This document shows, in pieces, positions 16,159 through 23,930 of a DNA stretch of 39,472 bases. The stretch covers positions 1-39,472 of the forward strand of contig DASRJW010000101.1 in NCBI GenBank assembly GCA_035649275.1, in the 5' to 3' direction. The stretch's first letter is position 1. Each line of letters begins with the position of its first letter. Origin of the DNA: Candidatus Krumholzibacteriia bacterium (GTDB taxonomy: Bacteria > Krumholzibacteriota > Krumholzibacteriia > G020349025). The notes under the pieces were generated by a model. The model saw nothing but the letters and a program-made list of their open reading frames with translations, ran no database searches and had not been told where the DNA came from. The position numbers and the translations under genes were made by a program.

Positions 16159-17592
16159 TTGGCGCGGTGGCTTGCCCTCGGTTTGGCCTTGGCGATGGGC
16201 CTCGCCCTCCTCGCCAGTCGGTCGGAGCAGGAATGGCGCCCTTGCGCCCATCTCGGCAAGGAGCTGAAGGAGTGCTCCGGCATCGTCGCCAGTCGCCAGT
16301 TCCCGGGCGTGCTGTGGGCCCACAACGACTCGGGCGATCTGCCGAGGCTCTTCGCCTTGGAGCGCTCTGGGCGCATCCTGCGCGAGGTGCACGTGCTGGG
16401 CGCGCGCAACGTCGACTGGGAAGACCTGACCATCGACGATGCCGGGCGCTTGTACATCGGCGACTTCGGCAACAACAAGAACGAGAGGCGCGACCTCGTC
16501 GTCTACGTGATCCGGGAGCCCGACCCGCGCGCTCCCGGCCCCGAGATCCAGAGCGTGCCCGCGCTGCAGCAGATCCCGTTCTCCTTCCCGGAGCAGAAGG
16601 CTTTCCCCGATCCGGAGCACCTCGACTTCGATTGCGAAGCCTTGTTCTGGGACCACGGCCGTCTCTACGTGCTGACCAAGCATCGCAGTGATACCCGCAC
16701 GGTTCTCTATCGCCTGCCGGCCGCGGGGGAGCCGCCGTTGGCTCAGGCGCTGGGAACCGCCGAGATCGGCAGCCAGGTGACCGCGGCGGCCTTATTCCCC
16801 GATGGCCGCCGGCTGTTGGTGCTCTCGTACCAGTACATCCATGTCTTCGACCGTGCCCCGGGGACAGAGAACTTCCTCGGCGCTCTCGAGCATCGGGTCG
16901 TCATCGAAGGCAGGCAGTGCGAGGGCCTCTGTTTCTTCGACGACGAAGTCCTGTTCGCCAACGAGCAGCGCGAGATGTACTGCCTCGGCCTCGAGCAAGT
17001 ACTGCAGGCGGACACCTATCTGCCGGCGCCGCCGCGGCTGCGACTGCGCCACGCCGAGCCGGGACCGGGTAGCGGCACCGACTGGGCGGCGCAAACGGCG
17101 CTGCCGCTGCACTCGGAGTTCCCGGCAGGAGAGGCGAGCGGTGCGGCGCCGCAGATTCGCCTCGGGTGGTGCGAGCGCGGCTTGCTGCTTCGCGCCCGCT
17201 GGTCACTGCCACAGGGGACCGTTCACGCCGGCGAGGCGGGCGAGACGCTCCTCTACCTCATGTGCGGGCCGCCCGAGGCGGCGACACCCAAGCTGCAAAG
17301 CGGCCAGCAGGTCTGGGAGGCACGTCGGGTGGATGACGACATCGAGCTGCGCCCGCTGCTGCCGGAGCCGGGGGCCGCGCTGCCGGGCTCCGTCGTGCAG
17401 CGCTCGGAGAGCACCCTCGTCCTCGAGGCGCTCGTGCCGCTCGCGCTCGGCGCCGGCACCGACCTGGCGCTCAACGTCATCCTGCTGCAACCGGCGGCAC
17501 CAGAAGCGCACGAGTGGTCGTGGGCAGGCGGCAGCTCCACCCAGCCCTTGGAGAACCCGCTGCTCTGGGGGCGCGTGGAGCTCGTGCCGTGA
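16159..17592 (+). CDS. exported YjiK/SdiA-regulated-like beta-propeller protein with CBM9-like C-terminal domain
   Basis: A 477-residue protein starting at a TTG (16159) with GGGAGG 6 bases upstream; no in-frame ATG has a comparable site. The N-terminus WLALGLALAMGLALLASR is a signal peptide or anchor. Residues about 35-285 form a propeller-like region typical of YjiK/SdiA-regulated proteins: ECSGIVASRQFPGVLWAHND, VDWEDLTIDDAGRLYIGDFG, LDFDCEALFWDHGRLYVLTK and CEGLCFFDDEVLFANEQ. The C-terminal third (about 310-477) looks like a beta-sandwich related to CBM9, ending NPLLWGRVELV. Family members are thought to act outside the membrane; ligand and activity are unknown. TAGGAT at 16067-16072 may be its -10 element. 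Confidence 0.75.
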   Translation: MARWLALGLALAMGLALLASRSEQEWRPCAHLGKELKECSGIVASRQFPGVLWAHNDSGDLPRLFALERSGRILREVHVLGARNVDWEDLTIDDAGRLYIGDFGNNKNERRDLVVYVIREPDPRAPGPEIQSVPALQQIPFSFPEQKAFPDPEHLDFDCEALFWDHGRLYVLTKHRSDTRTVLYRLPAAGEPPLAQALGTAEIGSQVTAAALFPDGRRLLVLSYQYIHVFDRAPGTENFLGALEHRVVIEGRQCEGLCFFDDEVLFANEQREMYCLGLEQVLQADTYLPAPPRLRLRHAEPGPGSGTDWAAQTALPLHSEFPAGEASGAAPQIRLGWCERGLLLRARWSLPQGTVHAGEAGETLLYLMCGPPEAATPKLQSGQQVWEARRVDDDIELRPLLPEPGAALPGSVVQRSESTLVLEALVPLALGAGTDLALNVILLQPAAPEAHEWSWAGGSSTQPLENPLLWGRVELVP

Positions 17593-17675
17593 CCGCAGTC
17601 GCGACGGCGATCTTCGCCTGGGTGACGATTCCCAGCTCCGATGCTGGCGCTGGCGGCGGGATCTGTTAAGCTGTC

Positions 17676-17691
17676 GGCGATGTTCATCGCC
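17676..17691 (+). promoter_or_regulatory. short hairpin in the speA leader
   Basis: GGCGATG (17676-17682) and CATCGCC (17685-17691) form a perfect 7-bp stem with a 2-base loop. It lies just downstream of a -10-like TAAGCT (17667-17672) without a good -35, and about 26 bases before the GGAGG of speA. A role in mRNA stability or control is possible but unsupported. Confidence 0.3.
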
Positions 17692-17729
17692 CTCGAATCC
17701 ACGGCTCGATGCATGTCGGAGGCAAGCAG

Positions 17730-19853
17730 TTGAAGGAGACGAGCACGCGCGGGGAGATGCGTTCCTGGACGCTCCGAGACTCGGCGGAGCTCTACAACAT
17801 CGAGGGTTGGGGCGGAGGCTTCTTCCGCATCGGCGAGACCGGGCACATCGAGGTGACCCCGGACGGCCCCGGCGGCCGGCATCTGGACCTCTTCGACCTC
17901 GTCGGTGACCTGCAGCGGCGCGGCCTCGGAATGCCCCTCCTCATCCGCTTCTCCGACATCTTGCACAGCCGCGTGCGCACGCTGGTCGGCTGCTTCGACA
18001 ACGCCATCCGCGACTACGGCTACCAGGGCCGGTACCGCGGCGTCTATCCCATCAAGGTGAACCAGCAGCGCCAGGTGGTGGAAGAACTGGTGCGCTTCGG
18101 CAAGCCCTACCACCTGGGGCTGGAAGTGGGATCCAAACCGGAGCTCTTGGCGGCGCTGCCACTCCTCGACGGCCCCGAGTCGCTCCTCGTCCTCAACGGT
18201 TACAAGGACGTGGAGTACATGGAGACGGCGCTCCTGGCGCAGAAGCTCGGGCGTCATCCCGTCATCGTCATCGATCGCTACCGGGAGCTCGACCGCCTGC
18301 TGGCCATCGCCGCCCGCCTGGGCGTGCGGCCCAAGATCGGCGTGCGCGCCAAGCTCACCACCCGCGGTGCGGGCAAGTGGATGGAGTCCACCGGCGACCG
18401 CTCCAAGTTCGGCCTCACGGCGACGGAGATGGTCATGCTGGTCGACCGCCTGCGCGACGGCGGCATGCTCGACTGCCTGGAGCTCCTGCACTTCCACATC
18501 GGCTCGCAGATCTCCGCGGTGCGGGCCATCAAGGACGCGATGAAGGAAGCTTGCCGCATCTTCGTGGAGCTCGTGCGGGCCGGCGCCGGCATGCGCTATC
18601 TCGACGTGGGGGGCGGGCTCGGCGTGGACTACGACGGTTCCTCCACCAGCTGGACCTCGTCGGTCAACTACACCATGCAGGAGTACGCCAACGACGTCGT
18701 CGCCGCCATCCAGCAGGCCTGCGACGAATACCAGGTGGCGCACCCGGACATCGTGAGCGAGTCGGGGCGGGCGCTGGTGGCACACCACTCGGTCCTCGTC
18801 TTCGACATCCTGGATGTGGATTGTCTGCTCCCCGGGCAGGGGGCGCCGCGGGAAGCGGAAACGCGGCAAGAGCACAGCGTCATCCAGAGCTTGGCGGAAA
18901 CCTGGCGGTCCGTGTCGCGCAAGAACTTCCAGGAGGCGTACCACGACGCGCTGCAGCTCAAAGAGGAGGCCACCGGTCTGTTCAACATGGGACTCCTGGA
19001 TCTGCGCGAGCGCGCCCGGGTGGAACAGCTCTTCTGGGGCACCTGCGAGTCCATTCTCAAGATCATCCGCGAGCTGGACTACGTGCCCGACGACCTCGAG
19101 GGCTTGGAGAAGGGCCTCGCCGACACCTATTATGGCAACTTCTCGATTTTCCAGTCGGCTCCGGACCACTGGGCGGTGAAGCAGCTGTTCCCCACCATCC
19201 CCATCCACCGGTTGCACGAGCGGCCGTCGCGGCGCGGCGTCATCGCCGACCTCACCTGCGATTCCGACGGCAAGATGGACCAGTTCATCGATCTCCGGGA
19301 CGTGAAGAACTGCCTGGAGCTGCACCCGAGCAACGGCGAGCGCTACTACCTGGGGACCTTCCTCATCGGCGCCTATCAGGAGATCCTGGGGGACCTGCAC
19401 AACCTCTTCGGCGACACCAACACCGTGCACGTGGCGCTCGACGACAGCGGTTACCGGGTGGATCACGTGGTGGAAGGGGACACGGTGACCGACGTGCTCG
19501 GCTACGTCGAGTTCCGCCGCCACGAGCTGGTGGAGAAGATGCGCCAGGCCACCGAGCAGGCGCTGCGCGAGGGGCGGATCTCGTTGGAGGATTCGGCGCT
19601 CCTCATCAGCCGTTACGACCAGGGGCTGCGCGGCTACACCTACCTGCGGGAGATGCAGGACGACGAGTTCCAGAACGCCCTCGCCACCCTCCGCCCGGTG
19701 GCCGCGGCTTCCCAGGCGGCGTCGAACGGCCGCTCCGGCGCGCCCCGTGCCGCCGCCGAAGGCGAAAGCAGCTCCGCCCGCGGCGAGACGCCGCGCGCGG
19801 CGGAGAACGGCGAGGCGGCGGCGACCCGCGCCGTCGGCAAGAACGGAACTTGA
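17730..19853 (+). CDS. speA: biosynthetic arginine decarboxylase
   Basis: PLP enzyme of the alanine-racemase-like fold III that converts arginine to agmatine and CO2, the entry to putrescine/spermidine. The SpeA-type N-terminus (MRSWTLRDSAELYNIEGWGG, with the Met at about residue 10) leads to the PLP lysine in VYPIKVNQQRQV (K109). LHFHIGSQIS, YLDVGGGLGVDYDGS and SESGRALVAHHS are the cofactor and substrate loops. With 707 residues it exceeds the usual length of about 630-660 because of an Ala/Ser/Glu-rich tail of about 55 residues that looks disordered. I start it at TTG 17730, with GGAGG 7 bases upstream; the ATG at 17709 adds seven residues but has no ribosome site. The DUF1028 gene follows after 2 bases. 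Confidence 0.95.
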   Translation: MKETSTRGEMRSWTLRDSAELYNIEGWGGGFFRIGETGHIEVTPDGPGGRHLDLFDLVGDLQRRGLGMPLLIRFSDILHSRVRTLVGCFDNAIRDYGYQGRYRGVYPIKVNQQRQVVEELVRFGKPYHLGLEVGSKPELLAALPLLDGPESLLVLNGYKDVEYMETALLAQKLGRHPVIVIDRYRELDRLLAIAARLGVRPKIGVRAKLTTRGAGKWMESTGDRSKFGLTATEMVMLVDRLRDGGMLDCLELLHFHIGSQISAVRAIKDAMKEACRIFVELVRAGAGMRYLDVGGGLGVDYDGSSTSWTSSVNYTMQEYANDVVAAIQQACDEYQVAHPDIVSESGRALVAHHSVLVFDILDVDCLLPGQGAPREAETRQEHSVIQSLAETWRSVSRKNFQEAYHDALQLKEEATGLFNMGLLDLRERARVEQLFWGTCESILKIIRELDYVPDDLEGLEKGLADTYYGNFSIFQSAPDHWAVKQLFPTIPIHRLHERPSRRGVIADLTCDSDGKMDQFIDLRDVKNCLELHPSNGERYYLGTFLIGAYQEILGDLHNLFGDTNTVHVALDDSGYRVDHVVEGDTVTDVLGYVEFRRHELVEKMRQATEQALREGRISLEDSALLISRYDQGLRGYTYLREMQDDEFQNALATLRPVAAASQAASNGRSGAPRAAAEGESSSARGETPRAAENGEAAATRAVGKNGT

Positions 19854-19855
19854 AC

Positions 19856-20866
19856 ATGTCTCGTGCTGCGCTCGCCTTCGCGGCCGCCGCGGCATTGCTC
19901 TTACCCGGGCAGGCGCGCAGCGGCAATCGGCCGGTGCACACCTATTCCATCGTCGCCCGCGACTCCGTCACCGGTGATCTCGGTGTCGCCGTGCAGTCCC
20001 ACTGGTTCTCCGTCGGTCCCGTGGTGCCGTGGGCCGAAGCGGGGGTCGGGGTGGTGGCGACACAATCGCTCGTGGACGTGTCCTATGGTCCGCTCGGCCT
20101 GGAAATGCTGCGGGCCGGCAAGTCGGCGGAGGAAGCGCTGCAAGGTCTGCTCGCCGCCGACGAAGGGCGCGAGCTGCGCCAGGTGGCGATCGTCGACGCC
20201 GAGGGACACGTGGCAGCGCACACCGGCAAGCGGTGCATCGCCCAGGCCGGGCACGTGACCGGAGCGGGATTCTCGGCGCAGGCGAACCTGATGCTGCGCG
20301 ACACGGTGTGGGGTGCCATGGCGAAGGCCTACACCACCACGAAGGGCGACCTGGCGGCGCGGCTGCTGGCGGCATTGGAGGCGGCCCAGGCCGAGGGCGG
20401 CGACATCCGTGGCAAGCAGTCGGCGGCGCTCGTGGTGGTACGGGCTCATTCCACCGGCCGCCTCTGGGAGGACCGGCTGGTCGATCTGCGCATCGACGAT
20501 CATCCCGATCCGGTGGCGGAGATGAAGCGCCTGCTGCAGCTGCAGCGCGCCTACGCCCACATGAATGCGGGCGACCTGGCGATGGAGAAGAACGACGTGG
20601 AAGGCGCGGTGCGAGAGTACGGCGCCGCCGAAGCGCTGGCGCCGGGCAATGCCGAGATGCTCTTCTGGCACGCCGTCACCCTCGCCGGCGCCGGCAAGGT
20701 CGAGGCTGCCAAGCCGATCCTGGCCCGCGTCTACGGCATGGATGCGAACTGGCGCACGCTGGTGGAGAGGTTGCCTCGGTCGGGACTCCTGCCCGACGAC
20801 GCGGCACTCGTCCGCACCCTCACCGCCGTGACGCCGGTCGGCGCCACGGCGCCCAAGAGTCCATGA
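19856..20866 (+). CDS. exported DUF1028 Ntn-hydrolase-like protein with TPR-like C-terminus
   Basis: A 336-residue protein with a signal peptide (ALAFAAAAALLLPGQARS) followed by the DUF1028 core: HTYSIVARDSVTGDLGVAVQ, SHWFSVGPVVPWAEAGVGVV, ATQSLVDVSYGPLGLEML and a GKQSAALVVV strand. DUF1028 proteins are predicted Ntn-hydrolases (amide-bond hydrolases); their substrates are undefined. Residues about 230-310 (YAHMNAGDLAMEKNDVEGAV, EALAPGNAEMLFWHAVTLAG) form a TPR-like helical pair, as in many family members. The ATG is 2 bases after the speA stop and the TGA stop overlaps the ATG of the GH3 gene (ATGA), so the three are translated as a unit. No strong ribosome site of its own is visible. Confidence 0.88.
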   Translation: MSRAALAFAAAAALLLPGQARSGNRPVHTYSIVARDSVTGDLGVAVQSHWFSVGPVVPWAEAGVGVVATQSLVDVSYGPLGLEMLRAGKSAEEALQGLLAADEGRELRQVAIVDAEGHVAAHTGKRCIAQAGHVTGAGFSAQANLMLRDTVWGAMAKAYTTTKGDLAARLLAALEAAQAEGGDIRGKQSAALVVVRAHSTGRLWEDRLVDLRIDDHPDPVAEMKRLLQLQRAYAHMNAGDLAMEKNDVEGAVREYGAAEALAPGNAEMLFWHAVTLAGAGKVEAAKPILARVYGMDANWRTLVERLPRSGLLPDDAALVRTLTAVTPVGATAPKSP

Positions 20867-22335
20867 GCACGGCGGCGGATCGCGATGCCAGCCTCGGCCG
20901 CGTGCTCATGGTGGCGCCGCCCGACGACTGGTTGCAGCAGGGCTCGGAATGGTTCGACGCCTTCCGCCCGGCGGGTGTGATCCTCTTCCGCCGGCACCTC
21001 CCCGACAGGCTCGAGGCGGCGCGCGCCGCCATCGCGCGTCTCCACGCCTGGGCGGCGGCGCAAGGGCGGAAGCTGCTCGTCGCTGCCGACGAAGAGGGCG
21101 GCTTTGTTTCCCAGGTGCGCCACCTGTTCCCGGTGCCGCCGAGCGCTCGCGCCCTGGCCTGGGCGGCCCCGCCCGCCGAGGTGCGCCGGGTCACGGCACG
21201 TTACGCCGCGCGGCTTCGTGCTCTCGGCCTCGGCTGGAGCTTCGCCCCCGTCTGCGACGTGAACGACAACCCGCGCAATCCGGTGATTGGAGTCCGCGCC
21301 TTCGGCACGGCTCCCGAGCAGGTACGCGAGCATGCGGCGGCGGCGCAAGCCGGACTGCACGATGCGGGGCTCCACTCTTGCCTCAAGCACTTCCCCGGGC
21401 ATGGCGACACCGATCTCGACTCGCACCTGACGCTCCCCGTGCTCGCCCACGGACGGGAGCGCCTCGACCGGGTCGAGCTCGTCCCTTTCCGCGCCCTGCT
21501 CGCCGGCGCACCAGCAGTCATGGTGGCGCACCTGGCTTGCCCCGAGCTCGGTGACGGCGAGCTCCCGGCGACGCTGTCACCGCGGGTGAGCACGGAGCTG
21601 CTGCGCCGCGAGCTCGGTTTTTCCGGCGTCGCGGTGACCGATGCCATGGAGATGGAAGGGGTGGCCGGGGTGTTCGGTGTCGGCGAGGCGGCGTGGCGCG
21701 CCCTCGCGGCGGGCTGCGACCTCTTGCTCTACTGCTTCGCTCTCTCCCGTGTCGAGGAGGCGCGCGACGGTCTGGCGGCGGCGCTCGCTGCGGGGCGCTT
21801 GAGCGCCGCCCGTCTCGAAGAGGCGGCGGCACGGGTCGAACGTCTGGCGGCGATGGCACGACCTCCCGCGCCTGAGCTTCCCCCTCCGGCGGAGGACGCG
21901 CGCTGGTACAAAGCGCTCTGCGGCCAGGCGCTGCGCCTCGAGGCGCCTTCAGCGTGGAAAAGATTCTGGCAGGCGGGGGAAGGCCAGACCTTGCGCCTCG
22001 CCGGCTGGAACGAGGAGGTGCTGCTGGCCTTGTCGCAGCGTTTCGAAGGCCTGGGCATCCCCACGCAGTGCGCTGCCCCCGAGCTTCTCGCCGACTACAC
22101 CGCACCCACGCTCGCCGTTCTCGCCGAGCGCCGTCCGCTCGGCGCCAGCGCCAGCGCCGCCCTGCGCCGTCTCGCCGGGGGCTCGGGCCCCGTGGCCCTG
22201 GCGAATCTCCTCACGCCCGAGGTAGATGCGCCGGTGGCGGCGGCGTTCCCGGCTCGCCTGCAGAGCGCCGACCGCAGCGACCTCATGCTCGACACCGTCG
22301 TCGAGCGTTGCCTCGCTCTCCGCCACTCGTCCTGA
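20863..22335 (+). CDS. nagZ: glycoside hydrolase family 3, beta-N-acetylhexosaminidase (NagZ-like)
   Basis: A 490-residue GH3 enzyme. The TIM barrel (about 10-330) contains RPAGVILFRRHL, VAADEEGGFVSQVRH and the NagZ signature KHFPGHGDTDLDSH (175-188), whose Asp-His pair serves as acid/base in this subfamily; the nucleophile is D260 in AVTDAMEMEGV. NagZ-type enzymes remove N-acetylglucosamine from muropeptides during cell-wall recycling, and that is the likely role. No signal peptide is seen, so it is probably cytoplasmic. Residues about 340-490 form an additional domain absent from the short E. coli enzyme. It overlaps the DUF1028 gene by 4 bp. A 7-bp GC hairpin (22354-22373) without a T-run follows the stop. 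Confidence 0.9.
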   Translation: MSTAADRDASLGRVLMVAPPDDWLQQGSEWFDAFRPAGVILFRRHLPDRLEAARAAIARLHAWAAAQGRKLLVAADEEGGFVSQVRHLFPVPPSARALAWAAPPAEVRRVTARYAARLRALGLGWSFAPVCDVNDNPRNPVIGVRAFGTAPEQVREHAAAAQAGLHDAGLHSCLKHFPGHGDTDLDSHLTLPVLAHGRERLDRVELVPFRALLAGAPAVMVAHLACPELGDGELPATLSPRVSTELLRRELGFSGVAVTDAMEMEGVAGVFGVGEAAWRALAAGCDLLLYCFALSRVEEARDGLAAALAAGRLSAARLEEAAARVERLAAMARPPAPELPPPAEDARWYKALCGQALRLEAPSAWKRFWQAGEGQTLRLAGWNEEVLLALSQRFEGLGIPTQCAAPELLADYTAPTLAVLAERRPLGASASAALRRLAGGSGPVALANLLTPEVDAPVAAAFPARLQSADRSDLMLDTVVERCLALRHSS

Positions 22336-22397
22336 GCCAGGGCAGGGGAAGCCGGCGGCGGTGAGGCGCCGCCCGCGAGCGCTGCCTCGTCCGCGCC

Positions 22398-22550
22398 TCA
22401 CACCCGGCGCAGGGAGCGCAAGAGCATGCAGGTGATGCCCACCACGAGCAGCAGGCACGCGATCCGGATCTGACCGCCCAGCGCTGCGATCACCGCGCCC
22501 AAGAGGGCCAGCCGGCCCAGCCAAATCCACCAGCGGCGCCGCACACGCAT
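22398..22550 (-). CDS. small basic membrane protein, 50 residues
   Basis: A short frame starts MRVRRRWWIWLGRLALLGAV, continues through a second hydrophobic stretch (IACLLLVVGITCMLL) and ends RSLRRV. The positive N- and C-termini flanking two membrane segments suggest a hairpin in the inner membrane with both ends in the cytoplasm. AAGGAG lies 5 bases before the ATG, the best argument that it is real. It converges on the GH3 gene, with 62 bases between stops. No family is recognised. Confidence 0.6.
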   Translation of the reverse strand: MRVRRRWWIWLGRLALLGAVIAALGGQIRIACLLLVVGITCMLLRSLRRV

Positions 22551-22653
22551 GACGACTCCTTGCGTTCGGGTCGAGCCCGAGAGGTGGTGACGATACGAGA
22601 CAGCATAGGAGCAGTGAGGCTGACTGCGCTACCCTCGCTTCCCGGACGGCCCC

Positions 22654-22694
22654 GGCGGGCGCCGCCTCCGGCGGGCGCCGCCTCCGGCGGGCGC
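22654..22694. repeat. 16-bp GC-rich tandem repeat, about 2.6 copies
   Basis: The unit GGCGGGCGCCGCCTCC starts at 22654, 22670 and 22686, the last copy breaking off after nine bases. It contains the self-complementary GGCG/CGCC core. It lies in the 191-base gap between the 50-residue gene and the next candidate gene; no function is evident. Confidence 0.7.
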
Positions 22695-22741
22695 GGAGGG
22701 ACCGCGTCCGACGCTCGGTGCAGAAACGCGGAGGTGCGTGT

Positions 22742-22991
22742 GTGGCTCTGGCTCGAGCCGGTGCTCGAGCACTGGCTCGCTGCGGCGTGTTCGGGCTGGC
22801 TGGGGTACTTCTCGACCTCGATCATCTGCCGGTCCTGGTTTTCCGCGGCCTCCCTCTCACCGCCGAGAACCTCGCTCGCGAAGCAGGTAGACCGCTGCAT
22901 TGGCCGGCTCTCGTGGGCTGCGGGCTTTACCTCGGCACTTGCCTCGCATCTCTTTATCGACTACGTCGTCGGGCACGGCTGGCTGCGCTGA
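22742..22991 (+). pseudogene. small membrane protein resembling the YdjM/LexA-regulated membrane hydrolase group, apparent frameshift
   Basis: A GTG at 22742 has GGAGG 7 bases upstream and opens MALARAGARALARCGVFGLA then GVLLDLDHLPVLVF, a hydrophobic segment ending in the D-x-D-H seen at the first membrane segment of membrane-bound metal-dependent hydrolases. In this frame the protein continues LVGCGLYLGTCLA and then turns into basic residues, stopping at 23023 (94 residues). One base out of phase, near 22945-22950, the neighbouring frame reads SHLFIDYVVGHGWLR and stops at 22991, which fits the SHLLLD-type motif of the same group. I infer a one-base frameshift or sequencing error inside a short gene. 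The intact 94-residue reading remains possible. Confidence 0.4.
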
Positions 22992-23118
22992 GCGAGGCGC
23001 CATGCCGGAGCGAGCCTCGATGACAGCGTCCACGAGCTGCCTGGCGCGCGCGGTCGTGGCACGCAACTCGGCGTCGATCGCCAGCTGCGACTGGAGGTCG
23101 GCCACACCATCGGCTGGG

Positions 23119-23187
23119 CTGGTGCTAGAATCGCTTTGCAGCTGGTGCTAGAATCGCTTTGCAGCTGGTGCTAGAACCGCTTCGCGG
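23119..23187. repeat. three tandem copies of a 23-bp unit upstream of the EF-hand-like gene
   Basis: Copies start at 23119, 23142 and 23165. The first two are identical, beginning CTGGTGCTAGAATCGC and ending TTTGCAG; the third differs at a few positions near its end, where it runs into the ribosome site GGGAGG. Each contains TGCTAGAA(T/C), which resembles an extended -10 element, but no -35 sits at a proper distance. The array ends 11 bases before the ATG at 23199, so it lies in the promoter/leader of that gene. Confidence 0.85.
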
Positions 23188-23198
23188 GAGGTACCATC

Positions 23199-23873
23199 AT
23201 GAAGCTCGCCGCGCTCTGGTTCGCTCTGCTCGCGCTCGCCGCCACCACGGCCTCGGCACAGGTCGCGCACTGCAATTGCAACGAAATGGACGTCTGCGAA
23301 GGGATCGTGGCGGATGTCGACCTCCACTTCGGTCGCGTTTTCGAGGGTGCTTACCGCCCAGGCGAGCCGTACGACGTCTTGACCATCGACCCCGCAGGTA
23401 CCGGCGAGACCTTCGAGGAGATGGACATCTCGTTGCGCGTGCGCCTGCGCTGCGAAGTGAGCGGCCTTTTCCTCGTCGGGCTACCGGCGGAAAGCATCAT
23501 CCTGTACAGCGCGCAGCTGTGCATGTGCAGCGGTTGGAAGCCCGCCGATGCACCCACGGACGAGAACGGTTGGACGAGCTTCAGCGGTACGATTCGTGGC
23601 GGCGGATGCGCGACGCATCTGAGCTTGTTCGCGGACGGGATCGGCGTCACGCAGATCCCGATTCGGATCAACAGCCCCGACACCGCGACCGGCTCCCCGT
23701 GCCACGTGGATGCGTCGGACCTCGCGGCGCTCGCCGAGCGGCTCGGGCGGCCGGAGTCGTACAGCATTTGTTTCGATTACAACGAGAGCGGCCCACCGAC
23801 GATTGACGCCAGTGACCTGACTTTCTTCGCCTCGACCCTGGGAAGCCAGTGCACCGTGGGCCCGAACCACTGA
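23199..23873 (+). CDS. secreted Cys-rich protein with paired dockerin/EF-hand-like repeats
   Basis: A 224-residue protein with signal peptide MKLAALWFALLALAATTASA. The mature N-terminal two thirds form a beta-rich, cysteine-containing domain (CNCNEMDVC near the start, LCMCSGW in the middle) that I cannot assign. The C-terminus holds two similar blocks, HVDASDLAALAERLG and TIDASDLTFFASTLG, separated by about 25 residues; this D-x-S-D-L ... G pattern is that of dockerin-type or EF-hand-like calcium-binding repeats common in secreted proteins of FCB-related candidate phyla. GGGAGG lies 7 bases before the ATG. The 23-bp repeat array directly precedes it. Function is unknown; an extracellular calcium-stabilised or anchoring role is inferred. 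Confidence 0.78.
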   Translation: MKLAALWFALLALAATTASAQVAHCNCNEMDVCEGIVADVDLHFGRVFEGAYRPGEPYDVLTIDPAGTGETFEEMDISLRVRLRCEVSGLFLVGLPAESIILYSAQLCMCSGWKPADAPTDENGWTSFSGTIRGGGCATHLSLFADGIGVTQIPIRINSPDTATGSPCHVDASDLAALAERLGRPESYSICFDYNESGPPTIDASDLTFFASTLGSQCTVGPNH

Positions 23874-23930
23874 GCGGATCGACTCGGTGGGCGGGATTGC
23901 CAGAGCGAGGGCGGTGGAGCTGGGTCGCGC

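Noticed and set aside
17253-19895. Long minus-strand open frame opposite speA
   Set aside because: Antisense shadow of speA with no ribosome site and no recognisable domain.
22354-22373. Terminator after the NagZ-like gene
   Set aside because: A 7-bp GC stem-loop exists but no T-run follows, so intrinsic termination is not supported.
22857-23105. Minus-strand 82-codon frame starting at a GTG (VADLQSQLAIDAELRATTAR)
   Set aside because: The first half looks helical and could be coding, but there is no ribosome site, and the second half overlaps the better-supported membrane gene on the other strand.
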